A stretch of 64,000 nt of DNA from Paenibacillus sp. ACRRY (lineage in GTDB: Bacteria > Bacillota > Bacilli > Paenibacillales > Paenibacillaceae), in NCBI RefSeq assembly GCF_022346995.1, contig NZ_JAKRNM010000002.1, forward strand, positions 496,001-560,000. The letters run 5' to 3'. Position numbers and translations under genes: made by a program. The notes beneath the pieces were generated by a model that ran no database searches, was not told the origin of the DNA, and saw only the letters and a program-made list of their open reading frames with translations. Positions 8,806 to 17,772 of the stretch are shown here, in pieces (within the stretch, counting starts at the first letter, position 1; every line of letters starts with the position of its first letter).

Positions 8806-9867
8806 ATGAACTCGAATTCGAACGGACTGCCTCCGCGTAGACAGGTACCAGCCAATTCCGGAGCTTCAGGGTCTAACAACAGTAAAGGTAAGCCACCCAA
8901 AAAGAAAAAGCGAATGCGCACATTTGCTAAATTCGTTTTGAGCCTTTTGGTGATTGCCATCATTGTAGGTGGGGGATATCTCTACTGGGTATATAATCAG
9001 GTGGCGGACACCGGCATTGATAAACCAGTGCCTCCAGGGATGTCGGCCAAGACCAAGCCCATTACCATGCTGCTGTTGGGTACAGATAACCGCCCTGAAA
9101 CAGGAACGTACCTGTCCGATGTTGTCATGGTAGCAGCTCTGAACCCGGATACCAAAACGGCCACGATTGTTTCCTTGCCGCGTGATACGCGGATTGAACT
9201 TGAAGGATATAAGGCAAACAAACTGAATTCATACTATCCTAAGTTTAAAGCCCAGGAGAAGACCTCAGGTAAGAATGCCGAGGATCAGATGAAAGAAATG
9301 ATGGGCAAATATTTTGATGTCGATATCAATTACACAACGGTGCTTAACTTCCAGGCATTCCGCGATGCTGTTGATGCCGTGGGTGGTGTGGATGTGACGG
9401 TCGACAAAAATATGTGTTACCGGGATACGGCCGACAATACAGATATTAACCTGGTTGCAGGTGACCAGCATATGGACGGCAAACAAGCGCTCGACTTTGT
9501 GCGTTACCGCAAATCCAACTGTGATCCCAAAACGGCTGAATCCAATGACTTTGACCGTAACAAGCGTCAAAACCAGGTACTGAACTCCATGCTGGATCAG
9601 ATGAAGTCGCTTGGTGGTGTGACGAAGATCAGCAAAGTAATTGGTGCGGTTGATGACAACATGACAACCGACGTGGAATCCGAACAGATGAAAAACTTTA
9701 TTTCGACGTACTGGAACATTTCTAAATCTGATGTGCACTATACGCCTGTGACCGGGGACTGGAGAAGTCCTTATGTTTATGTGAATGAGACAGAGTTGGC
9801 CAATGCGAAGCAAGCCTTACAGGATACGCTCTCAGGCAAAGTAACAGCTACTCCGGCGGCGGAGTAG
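8806..9867 (+). CDS. LytR-CpsA-Psr (LCP) family cell-wall glycopolymer transferase
   Basis: A 353-residue membrane-anchored protein. A cytoplasmic basic tail (PPKKKKRMR) precedes one transmembrane helix at about residues 41-61; the rest is an extracellular LCP domain with LLLGTDNR, SLPRDTRIELEG, a conserved Asn-rich KLNSYY and FVRYRKSNCD...FDRNKRQNQVL. LCP enzymes move undecaprenyl-linked wall teichoic acid or other glycopolymers to peptidoglycan. The start is the ATG at 8806 with AAAGGTG eight bases upstream; an upstream in-frame TTG lacks a ribosome site. A 9-bp hairpin (AGCTACTCC/GGAGTAGCT) overlaps the stop codon but has no T-run. The physiological substrate is not evident. Confidence 0.9.
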   Translation: MNSNSNGLPPRRQVPANSGASGSNNSKGKPPKKKKRMRTFAKFVLSLLVIAIIVGGGYLYWVYNQVADTGIDKPVPPGMSAKTKPITMLLLGTDNRPETGTYLSDVVMVAALNPDTKTATIVSLPRDTRIELEGYKANKLNSYYPKFKAQEKTSGKNAEDQMKEMMGKYFDVDINYTTVLNFQAFRDAVDAVGGVDVTVDKNMCYRDTADNTDINLVAGDQHMDGKQALDFVRYRKSNCDPKTAESNDFDRNKRQNQVLNSMLDQMKSLGGVTKISKVIGAVDDNMTTDVESEQMKNFISTYWNISKSDVHYTPVTGDWRSPYVYVNETELANAKQALQDTLSGKVTATPAAE

Positions 9868-9875
9868 CTGGGGGA

Positions 9876-9905
9876 TTGGAAGCAAGTTTCCGGGTATGTT
9901 ATAAT
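9876..9905 (+). promoter_or_regulatory. Extended -10 promoter of the FMN-binding protein gene
   Basis: TTGGAA at 9876-9881 and TATAAT at 9900-9905, spacing 18, with TG one base before the -10 (TGTTATAAT). Confidence 0.65.
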
Positions 9906-9960
9906 AACATCATTCATAGTATCAAGAATTGCATAAAGAAGGTTAGGGAGGGCTGGTTTA

Positions 9961-10413
9961 ATGTCCGAAGCCGTCACACAATTGACTGAATCTCTTTTGC
10001 AGCAATTCAAGAACGAAACGTTCGTACTCCTGAATACGATAGACATTGAATCTGGAGGCCCGACATCCACTGCAATTTCCTGGATCTATGCGGAGAATGC
10101 GTCCACACTTCGGGTCGCTTTGGATCATCGTTCACGTCTTGTGAACAATATGAAACAAAATCCGTTGATTACGGTTACGGTATTTGGAGAAGAAACGGTC
10201 TATGCGATCAATGGACGTGCTTCCGTTCGACAGGATCCATTGCCAGATGTACCCTTTAATATGTGCTGTTTCGACATCTCCATTGAAGCGGTCAGAAATG
10301 CCCTGTTTTATGGAGCCCAGCTATCTTCTATGCCTCAATATGTCAAAATATACGATCAGCGTGCTGCTGAGAAATTAGATGAGCAGGTTTTTGCTGCCAT
10401 GAAAAAAGCCTAG
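9961..10413 (+). CDS. Pyridoxamine 5'-phosphate oxidase-like FMN-binding protein
   Basis: A 150-residue single-domain protein that looks like the split-barrel PNPOx-like fold: an N-terminal helix, strands with FVLLNTIDIESGGPTSTAISW and LRVALDHRSRLVNNMKQNPLITVTVFG, where the HRSR-xx-N pattern resembles the phosphate-contacting part of FMN. Family members are oxidases or flavin-binding proteins of varied function; the substrate is unknown. GGGAGGG lies 10 bases before the ATG. It is monocistronic between its own promoter and a bidirectional terminator that overlaps its last codons. Confidence 0.72.
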   Translation: MSEAVTQLTESLLQQFKNETFVLLNTIDIESGGPTSTAISWIYAENASTLRVALDHRSRLVNNMKQNPLITVTVFGEETVYAINGRASVRQDPLPDVPFNMCCFDISIEAVRNALFYGAQLSSMPQYVKIYDQRAAEKLDEQVFAAMKKA

Positions 10414-10436
10414 TGAGAAATCACTGGGCTTTTTGT
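10402..10436. terminator. Bidirectional terminator overlapping two convergent genes
   Basis: AAAAGCCTAGTGA and TCACTGGGCTTTT form a 13-bp stem (one T-G pair) with a GAAA loop. It includes the last codons and stop of the rightward gene and the stop of the leftward gene; only seven bases separate the two stop codons. Confidence 0.88.
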
Positions 10437-11116
10437 TGCTTTTTGTCGGTGGTATGCTGCTGCATTTGCTGCTCTTCAGGAGCCTGATCATCTGGGTTTT
10501 GACGGACCTTGACGTCTTTCGGGAGCTGTGGAATAATTCTTCCCACCATATCAGCTAGTTCAGAAGCAAAACCGGATATGGGATGTCCTTGGCGGATATG
10601 CTCTCCGATCTCCCTGATTCGTTCGGTAACATCCGCATCAGCGGTAACAATAGAATCAACACCTTCTGGATCTTTGCGCAAAGCTTCTGCAACGGAATAT
10701 TTAATTGTTCCTACACGGGCACGTTCCAGTTCACCATCTACATCAATGCCAACGACCGCTGTATTTCCGAGAATAACGCAATTGGCGTCTTTCACACCTT
10801 CCACTTGCTTGGCAAGTGTCTTGAGATGGGTGATTCGATTTTCATTGGTCATGCGGCCTGTCTGGTTATCATCGGCAACGTTCAGTTCATGAACTTCACC
10901 CGTATTCTCATTGAAACGATCAAGGCGTGAAGGATTCATTCGATCATCCTCTGTATAGAGCATGTGGGATCCGTTTTGTTGATCTTGCCGTGTTGTAACA
11001 TTCCCTCCGTAACCCCTCGCATGAGCCCCTTGCTGCTCTTGAGAGGCGTTGCGTGTAGTGTTGTTGCAGCCTGTAAGTATAAAGATCAGAAGCAGTGTGC
11101 TAACCCAATATTTCAT
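10421..11116 (-). CDS. YhcN/YlaJ-family sporulation lipoprotein
   Basis: A 231-residue lipoprotein precursor. The signal peptide ends in a lipobox LTGC with Cys17. A polar Gln/Asn-rich linker is followed by the YhcN/YlaJ domain (about residues 90-190) with RITHLKTLAKQVEGVKDANCVILG and ALRKDPEGVDSIVTADADVTERIREI, then a Gln-rich tail. Members are forespore-expressed lipoproteins linked to spore outgrowth or germination in B. subtilis. Its place between the ylaH-like block and the PIN-PhoH gene matches ylaJ-ylaK of B. subtilis, although it is on the opposite strand here. On the minus strand AAAGGATG precedes the ATG. Confidence 0.82.
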   Translation of the reverse strand: MKYWVSTLLLIFILTGCNNTTRNASQEQQGAHARGYGGNVTTRQDQQNGSHMLYTEDDRMNPSRLDRFNENTGEVHELNVADDNQTGRMTNENRITHLKTLAKQVEGVKDANCVILGNTAVVGIDVDGELERARVGTIKYSVAEALRKDPEGVDSIVTADADVTERIREIGEHIRQGHPISGFASELADMVGRIIPQLPKDVKVRQNPDDQAPEEQQMQQHTTDKKQQKAQ

Positions 11117-11357
11117 AAATGTTCATCCTTTCTTGGAGTTTTTCAGAATGGTTGCAATTATTTTGTCCGAGACGAATACATTTATGTATGGGAGCATGAT
11201 TGTCCATGCCGCTGCTGAAAGATCACACGATCACAGATGAACTTGGGAATGAAAAAAAAAGGACTGCTTGTGCATGGAAAACCTATGATCTAATCCGGCA
11301 TTCCTGAGTTCACGTTCCAAACCATGCCTTTAACGACGCCGCTTTGGAGGGGATTGA

Positions 11358-12692
11358 ATGAAAAAGATTTTTGTATTGGATACCAACGTGCTTCTGCATG
11401 ACCCCAATGCCATTTTTGCCTTCGAGGAACATGAGGTAATCATTCCCGCGGTTGTACTGGAGGAAATCGACTCCAAAAAAAGAAATGCTGATGAGATTGG
11501 TCGCAATGCCCGAAATGTATCGAGATTGCTTGATGGTCTGCGTGAGCTGGGTCACCTGCACAGTGGTGTTCCTCTCGCCAATGGAGGTAACCTGAAGGTC
11601 GAACTGAATCATCGCAGCTTTGTAAGGGTACAAGAAATGTTCGGTGAAATCACCAATGATAACCGAATCCTGGCGGTTGCCCTGAATTATCAAATTGAAG
11701 AAAATGAGAAAGAGGTTGTGGAACGGCAGGTTGTGTTGGTTAGCAAAGATGTACTCGTGCGGATCAAAGCAGATGTACTCGGTCTGTTCACTCAGGATTA
11801 CTTGTCCGATCGGACAGCAGGGCTTAGTGAACTATATCCAGGCTATACGGCCTTGAAAGTTCACCCGTCGGTAATCGATGAGTTTTACACATATCGTTTT
11901 CTGCCAATTAAACCATTGCAGTTGTCCTATAAGCTGTATCCCAATGAATTTGTGATTCTTAAGGATGAAATGGGCACCAACAAATCAGCGCTGCTGAAGG
12001 TGAACACGGAGGGAACCAAACTTGAGCCGCTGTTCCTAAGCAATGATAACGTGTGGGGGATTAGCGCTCGAAACGCTCAACAGCGTATGGCTCTGGAATT
12101 ACTTCTGAATGATGATATACCACTAGTGACCATTACGGGAAAAGCCGGGACAGGAAAAACGTTACTGGCCCTCGCTGCAGGTCTTCTTAAGGTGGAGGAT
12201 GACCATAAATATAAAAAGTTATTGATTGCGAGGCCAGTGGTTCCCATGGGTAAGGATATCGGTTATCTGCCAGGGGAAAAGGAAGAGAAGCTTCGACCTT
12301 GGATGCAGCCTATATACGATAATCTGGAGTTTTTGTTTGATACAAAAAAGGCAGGAGACATCGATAAAATTTTGATGGGGCTGGGCAGTATACAGGTGGA
12401 AGCATTAACGTATATTCGCGGACGTTCCATACCTGGTCAATTTATTATTGTGGATGAAGCCCAGAACCTATCGCGTCATGAAGTAAAAACCATCGTATCG
12501 CGTGTAGGTGAAGGCAGTAAAATAATTCTGATGGGTGACCCTGAGCAAATCGATCATCCATATCTGGATTCTGCGAGCAATGGTCTGACTTATGTTGTGG
12601 AACGATTCAAACAAGAGGGCATTAGTGGACATATCATGCTTGAAAAAGGGGAACGGTCGAAACTGGCTCAATTGGCAGCAGATTTGTTATAA
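11358..12692 (+). CDS. PIN-PhoH protein (YlaK-like), RNA-directed ATPase and nuclease
   Basis: A 444-residue two-domain protein. The N-terminal PIN nuclease domain (about 1-140) opens with KIFVLDTNVLLHDP and VVLEEIDSKK, carrying the acidic metal-binding residues. The C-terminal PhoH ATPase has a Walker A at residues 261-268 (GKAGTGKT), a Walker B in FIIVDEAQNL and GDPEQIDHP. PIN-PhoH proteins have been shown in other bacteria to be RNA helicases/ribonucleases, often toxin-related; here no antitoxin is apparent, so a housekeeping RNA-processing role is inferred. The start is an ATG after GGAGGGG. It matches B. subtilis ylaK by position. The 241-base gap upstream holds an A-run and no other clear element. 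Confidence 0.9.
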   Translation: MKKIFVLDTNVLLHDPNAIFAFEEHEVIIPAVVLEEIDSKKRNADEIGRNARNVSRLLDGLRELGHLHSGVPLANGGNLKVELNHRSFVRVQEMFGEITNDNRILAVALNYQIEENEKEVVERQVVLVSKDVLVRIKADVLGLFTQDYLSDRTAGLSELYPGYTALKVHPSVIDEFYTYRFLPIKPLQLSYKLYPNEFVILKDEMGTNKSALLKVNTEGTKLEPLFLSNDNVWGISARNAQQRMALELLLNDDIPLVTITGKAGTGKTLLALAAGLLKVEDDHKYKKLLIARPVVPMGKDIGYLPGEKEEKLRPWMQPIYDNLEFLFDTKKAGDIDKILMGLGSIQVEALTYIRGRSIPGQFIIVDEAQNLSRHEVKTIVSRVGEGSKIILMGDPEQIDHPYLDSASNGLTYVVERFKQEGISGHIMLEKGERSKLAQLAADLL

Positions 12693-12724
12693 GTTTAAGC
12701 GGATATATTTCCCGGGAAAATATA

Positions 12725-12760
12725 AAAAAAGATCGGCTCACTGGAGCCGGTCTTTTTTTT
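12725..12760 (+). terminator. Rho-independent terminator
   Basis: AAAAAAGATCGGCTC and GAGCCGGTCTTTTTT pair around a 4-base loop and run into eight T. It ends the PIN-PhoH transcript. Confidence 0.9.
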
Positions 12761-12916
12761 GCTGAAATATTTAATAAGAGTTATTGCACAGAACTATATA
12801 TTCTCTTAGTATGCAAAATCTCAAAAATATGTTTTTTGGCAGGATAGGACAGGAGTACTACTTTTTTGTTACAATAAACTTTACAGGAAAAATATAGGGA
12901 GCGAGGAGGAGAGTTA

Positions 12917-14200
12917 ATGAAGCGTAGACATCAGGTTGTTTTATTTGCAGTGCTGCTGCTTTCATTGACGATCCTATCTCCAAGCTTTGATTTTAGAGGA
13001 GTACCACAGAGCCAAGATCAAGATCAGGAGAATGATGCATTTCCCAATGCTATATCGCGTAGTGAGAATCAACAGGCGCCGGTTGAGATTGTCGTTTCGA
13101 TGTCTGAAAGTGAGTTTCAGGTGTTCTCGACAATCGCAAAACAAGTAGCTGCTGCGCGGATGGTGAAAATCAATCTACGGAATCTGGAATCGGATACATA
13201 TCAGAAGGTGTTGGATGACGAGTTGGCTGTAGGGGACAGCGGGGATATTATCCTGCTTGATAGTGCGGAAATTCAGGGTTACGCCAAAAGAGGGCATCTG
13301 TACCCTTTAAATGCAACAACGTTGTCGAAGGCGCTAGGTGACTCGGTATCTCAATTACGGGATAAGACAGAGTGGAATGGTTATCAATGGGGAATGCCAT
13401 TTGATTTTGACCCTTACGTCCTTGCATCACGGTCCCAATCGCTTGCTGATGCTAGTTTGGAACGGTTACCGCAAAACCTGGATGAGTGGACTAGGGTTAT
13501 TAATCAAATGGAGAATAAGAGCCGGAAGTTACTTGCGATCAACATCAATGATGCTTACGCTGCAGATGCTTGGTTAAATGAGTTTGGGTCTGGAGTCGCT
13601 CCGAGTACGTTAAGAACGGCAACGGAGTCGCATACAGTCGGGGAATATGAACAAGCGCTGCAGGTGCTGAACCGAGTTCAGCCTTATATCCAGGTCCAAA
13701 ATACCAATCTGAGTTTTGCTGATAAAGACATGCAGGAAGAAGCATTAATGATTGTGACACCGTTTTCTCAACTGGTGAAGGATGATCTGGTATTAACTGA
13801 AGATCGTCTAACGAATCGGATCATGTTTAAACCCCTTGCACCTGTACCATCCAGGAGTTTCGTGATTACGTCGGGTTCACATGAAGCAGAGCAGGCCAGT
13901 CGATGGATTGAAGGCATGACATCTGCTTCCGTGCAATCAGACTGGTACCAGCAGGCTCATCATTTGCCTGGTCAACAGCAGCAATTGAACACAGAGTCCC
14001 GAAAGCTCTCAGTCGAAGAAAAAATGATGAGTAGTAATGGTCAGGAATGGTTTATGTCCAAAACATCTGAAACCGCTGTGATGGAGAACCCGGAGCAAGT
14101 ATTGCAATTCAATGAGAAAGTTCAACAGTTTCTTCATGGAAAGATTTCAGCGAATCAGTATGCGAATGACATTTTAAATATACAGCAATCGTCAAAATGA
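12917..14200 (+). CDS. Secreted solute-binding-like protein (family 1 type)
   Basis: A 427-residue protein with a typical signal sequence (RRH then about 15 hydrophobic residues) but no lipobox cysteine, so it should be released or stay N-terminally anchored. The body resembles ABC-transporter solute-binding proteins of the sugar class: DIILLDSAEIQGYAKRGHLYPL, NGYQWGMPFDFDPYVLA and LDEWTRVINQ. No permease or ATPase gene is adjacent, so a transport role is unproven; it could be an orphan sensor or binding protein. The start is an ATG after GAGGAGGAG. Its last nine bases overlap the convergent coiled-coil gene. Confidence 0.65.
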   Translation: MKRRHQVVLFAVLLLSLTILSPSFDFRGVPQSQDQDQENDAFPNAISRSENQQAPVEIVVSMSESEFQVFSTIAKQVAAARMVKINLRNLESDTYQKVLDDELAVGDSGDIILLDSAEIQGYAKRGHLYPLNATTLSKALGDSVSQLRDKTEWNGYQWGMPFDFDPYVLASRSQSLADASLERLPQNLDEWTRVINQMENKSRKLLAININDAYAADAWLNEFGSGVAPSTLRTATESHTVGEYEQALQVLNRVQPYIQVQNTNLSFADKDMQEEALMIVTPFSQLVKDDLVLTEDRLTNRIMFKPLAPVPSRSFVITSGSHEAEQASRWIEGMTSASVQSDWYQQAHHLPGQQQQLNTESRKLSVEEKMMSSNGQEWFMSKTSETAVMENPEQVLQFNEKVQQFLHGKISANQYANDILNIQQSSK

Positions 14201-15271
14201 TATGGCGAGTTTAACTTCAAGAACCCCTTTGCTTGTCGATACATCTGTAGCTTTCACGAAGGACAGAATCTTCTGTGGGTAGAATCCTAGATCGAATTCC
14301 TTTTCAAGCATACGTCTTGTCGTATCAGGTAGTTCCAACTGGTTGAAAACAAGTTTATCTACATGAAAACGAATCGAATTTTGAGGTTCATTTTCTACCG
14401 TATAATGACCTTCAATACTGAGCTGTAACTGATCACGTTGTCCGGAGGCGGTAATTCGGTCCTCGTCAAACTGAAAGGCAAAATCTTCGAAGATCGGGTT
14501 CTGTTCACGCAGGAATTGATTCAGATCTTCTTGTCCAATGCGAATGGTATAAGCTGTTCCAGTTGTGGAAATTCCGCCATTCTGTTCTTGTATAAACTCA
14601 GGGAGATTTTGCATGGCCGTTGCTAGTACTCTGAAATAACGTTTGACCTCATATATACCAACATTCTCCCAATAAATGGTCAATTCCTCCATTAACTTTT
14701 GAATGGCTGCCGGGTTCCCGCTTGCCGATACCTGTCCATCAACTTCCTTCTGCAATGCAACCACACGCTCTCGCTGACTTTCCAAATTGGTCTTTAATTC
14801 GTCCAGCTCAGCCGAAGTCTGACTTATTTTCGTTGAAGTTTCCTGCATGCTGCGATAACGATCCTGATATTTGCTTAGCACTGCCTGATCTCTGCCAATA
14901 ATAATTTGGTAGTAGTCAAATAGGATAAACAAGTCTTTGAACGATCTGGCCCCGAGAACCGTCATGAGAAGGCTATCTCGTTCTCCAGTGTAATACGACC
15001 TAACCACAGCTCCTGCCCGATCTTGCTGGATATGTATTTGATCTTCCTGTTCCTGAAGCTGAACATTCAATTCTTCCTGCTGTTGATTGAGTTCCTTCTG
15101 CCTTATGGCAATACGTTCAATTTCATGATCAATCTCCACGATGGACAGACTCTTCTGCAAAATTTCACGTGTTTCCTCAGGTGAAGGTTCTCCATAGGCA
15201 TATGTCGATGTAAGTTGGCCAAATAGTAACATGCATATGATTAGAGCACAAATGCTATATCGACGGTTCAC
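14192..15271 (-). CDS. Secreted coiled-coil protein, PcsB/CwlO-like N-terminal region
   Basis: A 359-residue protein. The GTG at 15271 is chosen because GGAAAGGAG lies nine bases before it on the minus strand; it yields a clean signal peptide ending near TYAYGEP. Residues about 30-190 are Gln/Glu-rich heptads (for example KELNQQQEELNVQLQEQED) like the coiled coil of CwlO, PcsB or murein-hydrolase activators, with SYYTGERDSLLMTVLGARSF inside, a motif seen in such proteins. No NlpC/P60 or LytM catalytic domain follows; the C-terminal half is beta-rich and unassigned. It could activate a cell-wall hydrolase. Known relatives were not identifiable beyond this. Confidence 0.65.
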   Translation of the reverse strand: MNRRYSICALIICMLLFGQLTSTYAYGEPSPEETREILQKSLSIVEIDHEIERIAIRQKELNQQQEELNVQLQEQEDQIHIQQDRAGAVVRSYYTGERDSLLMTVLGARSFKDLFILFDYYQIIIGRDQAVLSKYQDRYRSMQETSTKISQTSAELDELKTNLESQRERVVALQKEVDGQVSASGNPAAIQKLMEELTIYWENVGIYEVKRYFRVLATAMQNLPEFIQEQNGGISTTGTAYTIRIGQEDLNQFLREQNPIFEDFAFQFDEDRITASGQRDQLQLSIEGHYTVENEPQNSIRFHVDKLVFNQLELPDTTRRMLEKEFDLGFYPQKILSFVKATDVSTSKGVLEVKLAISF

Positions 15272-15415
15272 CGTATCATTCTCCTTTCCTCTAAGTACAA
15301 TATTCATTGTACAGGCTTCTGTCTTCCAGACAATATATGAAATGAAATCTTGAAATATCCTTAGTGGATACATAACACTGAAAACAACCCATTAATCAGA
15401 CAGCCATAAAGGAAA

Positions 15416-15453
15416 AACAAAAAAGCGAAACGGCAAATGCCCGAATCGCTTTG
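15416..15453 (-). terminator. Terminator of the DUF2626 gene
   Basis: Read on the minus strand, AAAGCGA...TCGCTTT closes around a GC-rich inner stem (CGGGC/GCCG) and is followed by a T-run. Confidence 0.8.
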
Positions 15454-15467
15454 ATGCTGTTGGCGGA

Positions 15468-15704
15468 TTAAAGCGGCAACCCCATTTGGAACACAGTCCA
15501 GTAGCTGAACCCTGTGAAGGTAACGATCATATAACCCCAGAAGAGCAATATGTACGTTCTTTCGGTAAATTTTAAATACCCCAAAATGACGAAAAACGCA
15601 GTCTGCAGGAAAAAAAGCAAAGCCATCTCGACCAAATCTCCCGCAAAAGCCATCAGGCCAATCGTTAGCGTGAAGAACCCGAGTACCCGAAACATGCGTG
15701 CCAC
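15468..15704 (-). CDS. DUF2626 (YqgY-like) small membrane protein
   Basis: A 78-residue protein with three hydrophobic segments. The opening MARMFRVLGFFTLTIGLMAF and the central ALLFFLQTAFFVILGYLKFTERTYI follow the DUF2626/YqgY family of Bacillales. GTG start after GAGGAGGAC on the minus strand. It is monocistronic between its own promoter and terminator. Function is unknown. Confidence 0.8.
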   Translation of the reverse strand: MARMFRVLGFFTLTIGLMAFAGDLVEMALLFFLQTAFFVILGYLKFTERTYILLFWGYMIVTFTGFSYWTVFQMGLPL

Positions 15705-16017
15705 GGTTAGTCCTCCTCTCTATGTACGATCATAGATTGTCTACACAACATTATACCGGGAAAGGAAAAAGGTGTAAACAGAATTGGATATGAAAGCGAA
15801 TTCTTTTTTATCGAAACAGTGAGCAAATAGGTCATCTTTTCCATATGTAAGGTATGAGTGCTCGCAAATATGGATATACATTTTAGTATGAAATCAATTC
15901 TATGAACTCTATGAGAGGCATAAGAATGAATGAAGCAGCTTTTATACCTAATTCACAAACCGGGAAACCGGTAATGAGGACGGTTATTTTAGGATGTTGT
16001 TAGGAGGGTATTATAGC
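15705..16017. other. 313-base divergent intergenic region
   Basis: The region between the leftward DUF2626 gene and the rightward gerR-like gene. The left part holds the DUF2626 promoter (15750-15778). Near 15959-15971 there is a small CCGG-GAAA-CCGG hairpin about 40 bases before the gerR-like start. A convincing sporulation promoter for the rightward gene could not be identified. Confidence 0.6.
15750..15778 (-). promoter_or_regulatory. SigA-type promoter of the DUF2626 gene
   Basis: On the minus strand TTTACA (15778-15773) and TATAAT (15755-15750) are separated by exactly 17 bases, about 45 bases before the GTG start. Confidence 0.75.
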
Positions 16018-16668
16018 ATGACTGCAGTGAGACAGGATGCTTGGAGTACAGAGGACGATTTGATCTTGGCTGAGGTGACTTTGCGGCATATTCGGGAAGG
16101 CAGCACACAACTCGCGGCCTTCGAGGAAGTAGGCGAAAAAATAGGCAGAACCTCTGCCGCTTGCGGTTTTCGCTGGAACAGCTGTGTGCGTAAAAAGTAT
16201 GAGTCTGCGATCAGCAATGCGAAGGCACAGCGTCAAAAGAGAAGTTATCTCCGAAAACAGCCAGCTTTGCTTGGACCACAGGTCGCAGCTCTAGCTACAC
16301 TTGATACGGAAGAAAACCTGTACAAGGCAGATGGAGTTTCAGAAGACTCTCTATCCATTGATGCAGTAATTCGCTTTTTGCGCCAGTGGAAAGGGACAGT
16401 TCAAGAAAATGGACGTCAACTCAAAATGCTCGAAAAGGAACTTCGTGAAAAAGAAGATGAACTCCATGAGCTTCGCTGTGAGAATGATCGTTTATCCAAA
16501 GAAGTGAATGAAGTGCAAACCGATTACCGTGTAGTAAACGATGATTACAAAGCATTGATTCAGATCATGGATCGTGCACGCAGGCTTGCTTTTCTGGCTG
16601 AAGAAGAAGAGGAGCTAAAAACTCGTTTCAAAATGGATGCCAACGGCAATCTGGAACGAATTGAATAA
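16018..16668 (+). CDS. GerR/RsfA-family sporulation transcription regulator
   Basis: A 216-residue protein. The N-terminal 60 residues are a Myb/SANT-like DNA-binding domain (RQDAWSTEDDLILAEVTLRH, FEEVGEKIGRTSAACGFRWN) highly typical of the RsfA/YlbO group. Residues about 125-195 form a coiled coil (LEKELREKEDELHELRCEND). B. subtilis GerR (YlbO) is a SigE-dependent regulator of late mother-cell genes and RsfA a forespore regulator. The panE neighbour is as in the B. subtilis ylbO-ylbQ region, so GerR is the likelier counterpart. The ATG at 16018 follows AGGAGGG; an upstream in-frame start at 15994 has no ribosome site. A terminator follows. Confidence 0.85.
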   Translation: MTAVRQDAWSTEDDLILAEVTLRHIREGSTQLAAFEEVGEKIGRTSAACGFRWNSCVRKKYESAISNAKAQRQKRSYLRKQPALLGPQVAALATLDTEENLYKADGVSEDSLSIDAVIRFLRQWKGTVQENGRQLKMLEKELREKEDELHELRCENDRLSKEVNEVQTDYRVVNDDYKALIQIMDRARRLAFLAEEEEELKTRFKMDANGNLERIE

Positions 16669-16703
16669 CGGATCAAGTTGTAAGAATGACGATATTTGAT
16701 CAG

Positions 16704-16748
16704 ACCCGTCACATCTCCGTTACAAACGGCAGGTAAGACGGGTTTTTT
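16704..16748 (+). terminator. Rho-independent terminator
   Basis: ACCCGTC and GACGGGT enclose an inner CCGTT/AACGG hairpin and run into TTTTTTG. It separates the gerR-like gene from panE. Confidence 0.85.
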
Positions 16749-16809
16749 GTTTGAAGTATTTGTTCTATTATATATAGAAGTAATTATTGAGAGTGGAAGA
16801 GGGATGTTC

Positions 16810-17772
16810 ATGGTAATCGACGTTGTAGGAGCAGGCTCACTTGGTCTTTTATATGGAGGGAAGCTTCGGGCTGCAGGTCATGCAGTGCGTTTTTGGACAA
16901 GGACGCCTGAACAAGCGGAAGAACTGCGTGTGCACGGACTAACGATTACAGAGCAAGGTAAGAAGACGAAGTTGCTTCCTCAGCATATTCAGCCTTATCC
17001 GATAACCGAATTATCTGCTCACTGGCATGATCAGCCTGGTGACTGGCTTCTCCTCATGGTTAAGCAGACAAGTATAGATGATGTTATTCATATCATGGAG
17101 ACAATGAGAGATTATACCCTTAATATTGTCTGCTTCCAGAACGGAATGGGCCATATAGAGAAAATACAAGCTGCCTTGCCGTTGTCCAGTATATACCGGG
17201 CGGTAACTACTGAAGGTGCCAAGAGAGTGGAGTACGGGGTTATTCGGGCTGGTGAGGGGGAAACCTGGTTTGGTAGAGATGTACATACGAAAGAAATAGA
17301 AAAAGACACCTCAGGGAATCTGGAAGAAGTTCGGTTGGAAGCACTATTGCAGCAGGCAGGATTTAACTGTACAGCGTCGAATCAAATCGATAAGCTGATA
17401 TACAGGAAGCTTCTGATCAATGCTGTCATTAATCCACTTACCGCGATATGGAGAATACCCAATGGAGAATTGCTTCAGAATGATTATCGCTTAAAGGTTA
17501 TGCGCCATTTATATGATGAAGCTTCAGCCATTTACAAGGCAAGCGATATTATTGTGGGTATCGACATGTGGGAGGAAATTCTATCCGTTTGTCGATCGAC
17601 GGCTTCGAACACATCCTCAATGCTCGCAGATGTAATGCAAGGACGGCGTACCGAAGTGGAATCAATCAGTGGGCAAATGGTACAACTGGCGCATCGGTGT
17701 GGGTTGACTGCTCCGCAACATGAATTAATGCTTCATCTGATCGAAGGAATTAGGCCGGAAGGAGTGAGTTAA
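16810..17772 (+). CDS. panE: 2-dehydropantoate 2-reductase (ketopantoate reductase)
   Basis: A 320-residue NADPH-dependent enzyme that reduces ketopantoate to pantoate for coenzyme A synthesis. The N-terminal Rossmann motif GAGSLGLLYGGKL starts at residue 7; KLLINAVINPLTA carries the conserved catalytic lysine region, followed by the helical C-terminal domain. The ATG at 16810 is chosen because AAGAGGG (16797-16803) is correctly spaced to it; an ATG at 16804 would abut that site. Its stop TAA shares its last base with the next gene's ATG, so translation is probably coupled. Position matches B. subtilis ylbQ (panE). Confidence 0.9.
   Translation: MVIDVVGAGSLGLLYGGKLRAAGHAVRFWTRTPEQAEELRVHGLTITEQGKKTKLLPQHIQPYPITELSAHWHDQPGDWLLLMVKQTSIDDVIHIMETMRDYTLNIVCFQNGMGHIEKIQAALPLSSIYRAVTTEGAKRVEYGVIRAGEGETWFGRDVHTKEIEKDTSGNLEEVRLEALLQQAGFNCTASNQIDKLIYRKLLINAVINPLTAIWRIPNGELLQNDYRLKVMRHLYDEASAIYKASDIIVGIDMWEEILSVCRSTASNTSSMLADVMQGRRTEVESISGQMVQLAHRCGLTAPQHELMLHLIEGIRPEGVS

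Noticed and set aside
11117..11200. A forespore promoter for the YhcN/YlaJ-like gene on the minus strand
   Set aside because: A GGACAAAATA box resembles a SigF -10 but no -35 lies at a workable distance.
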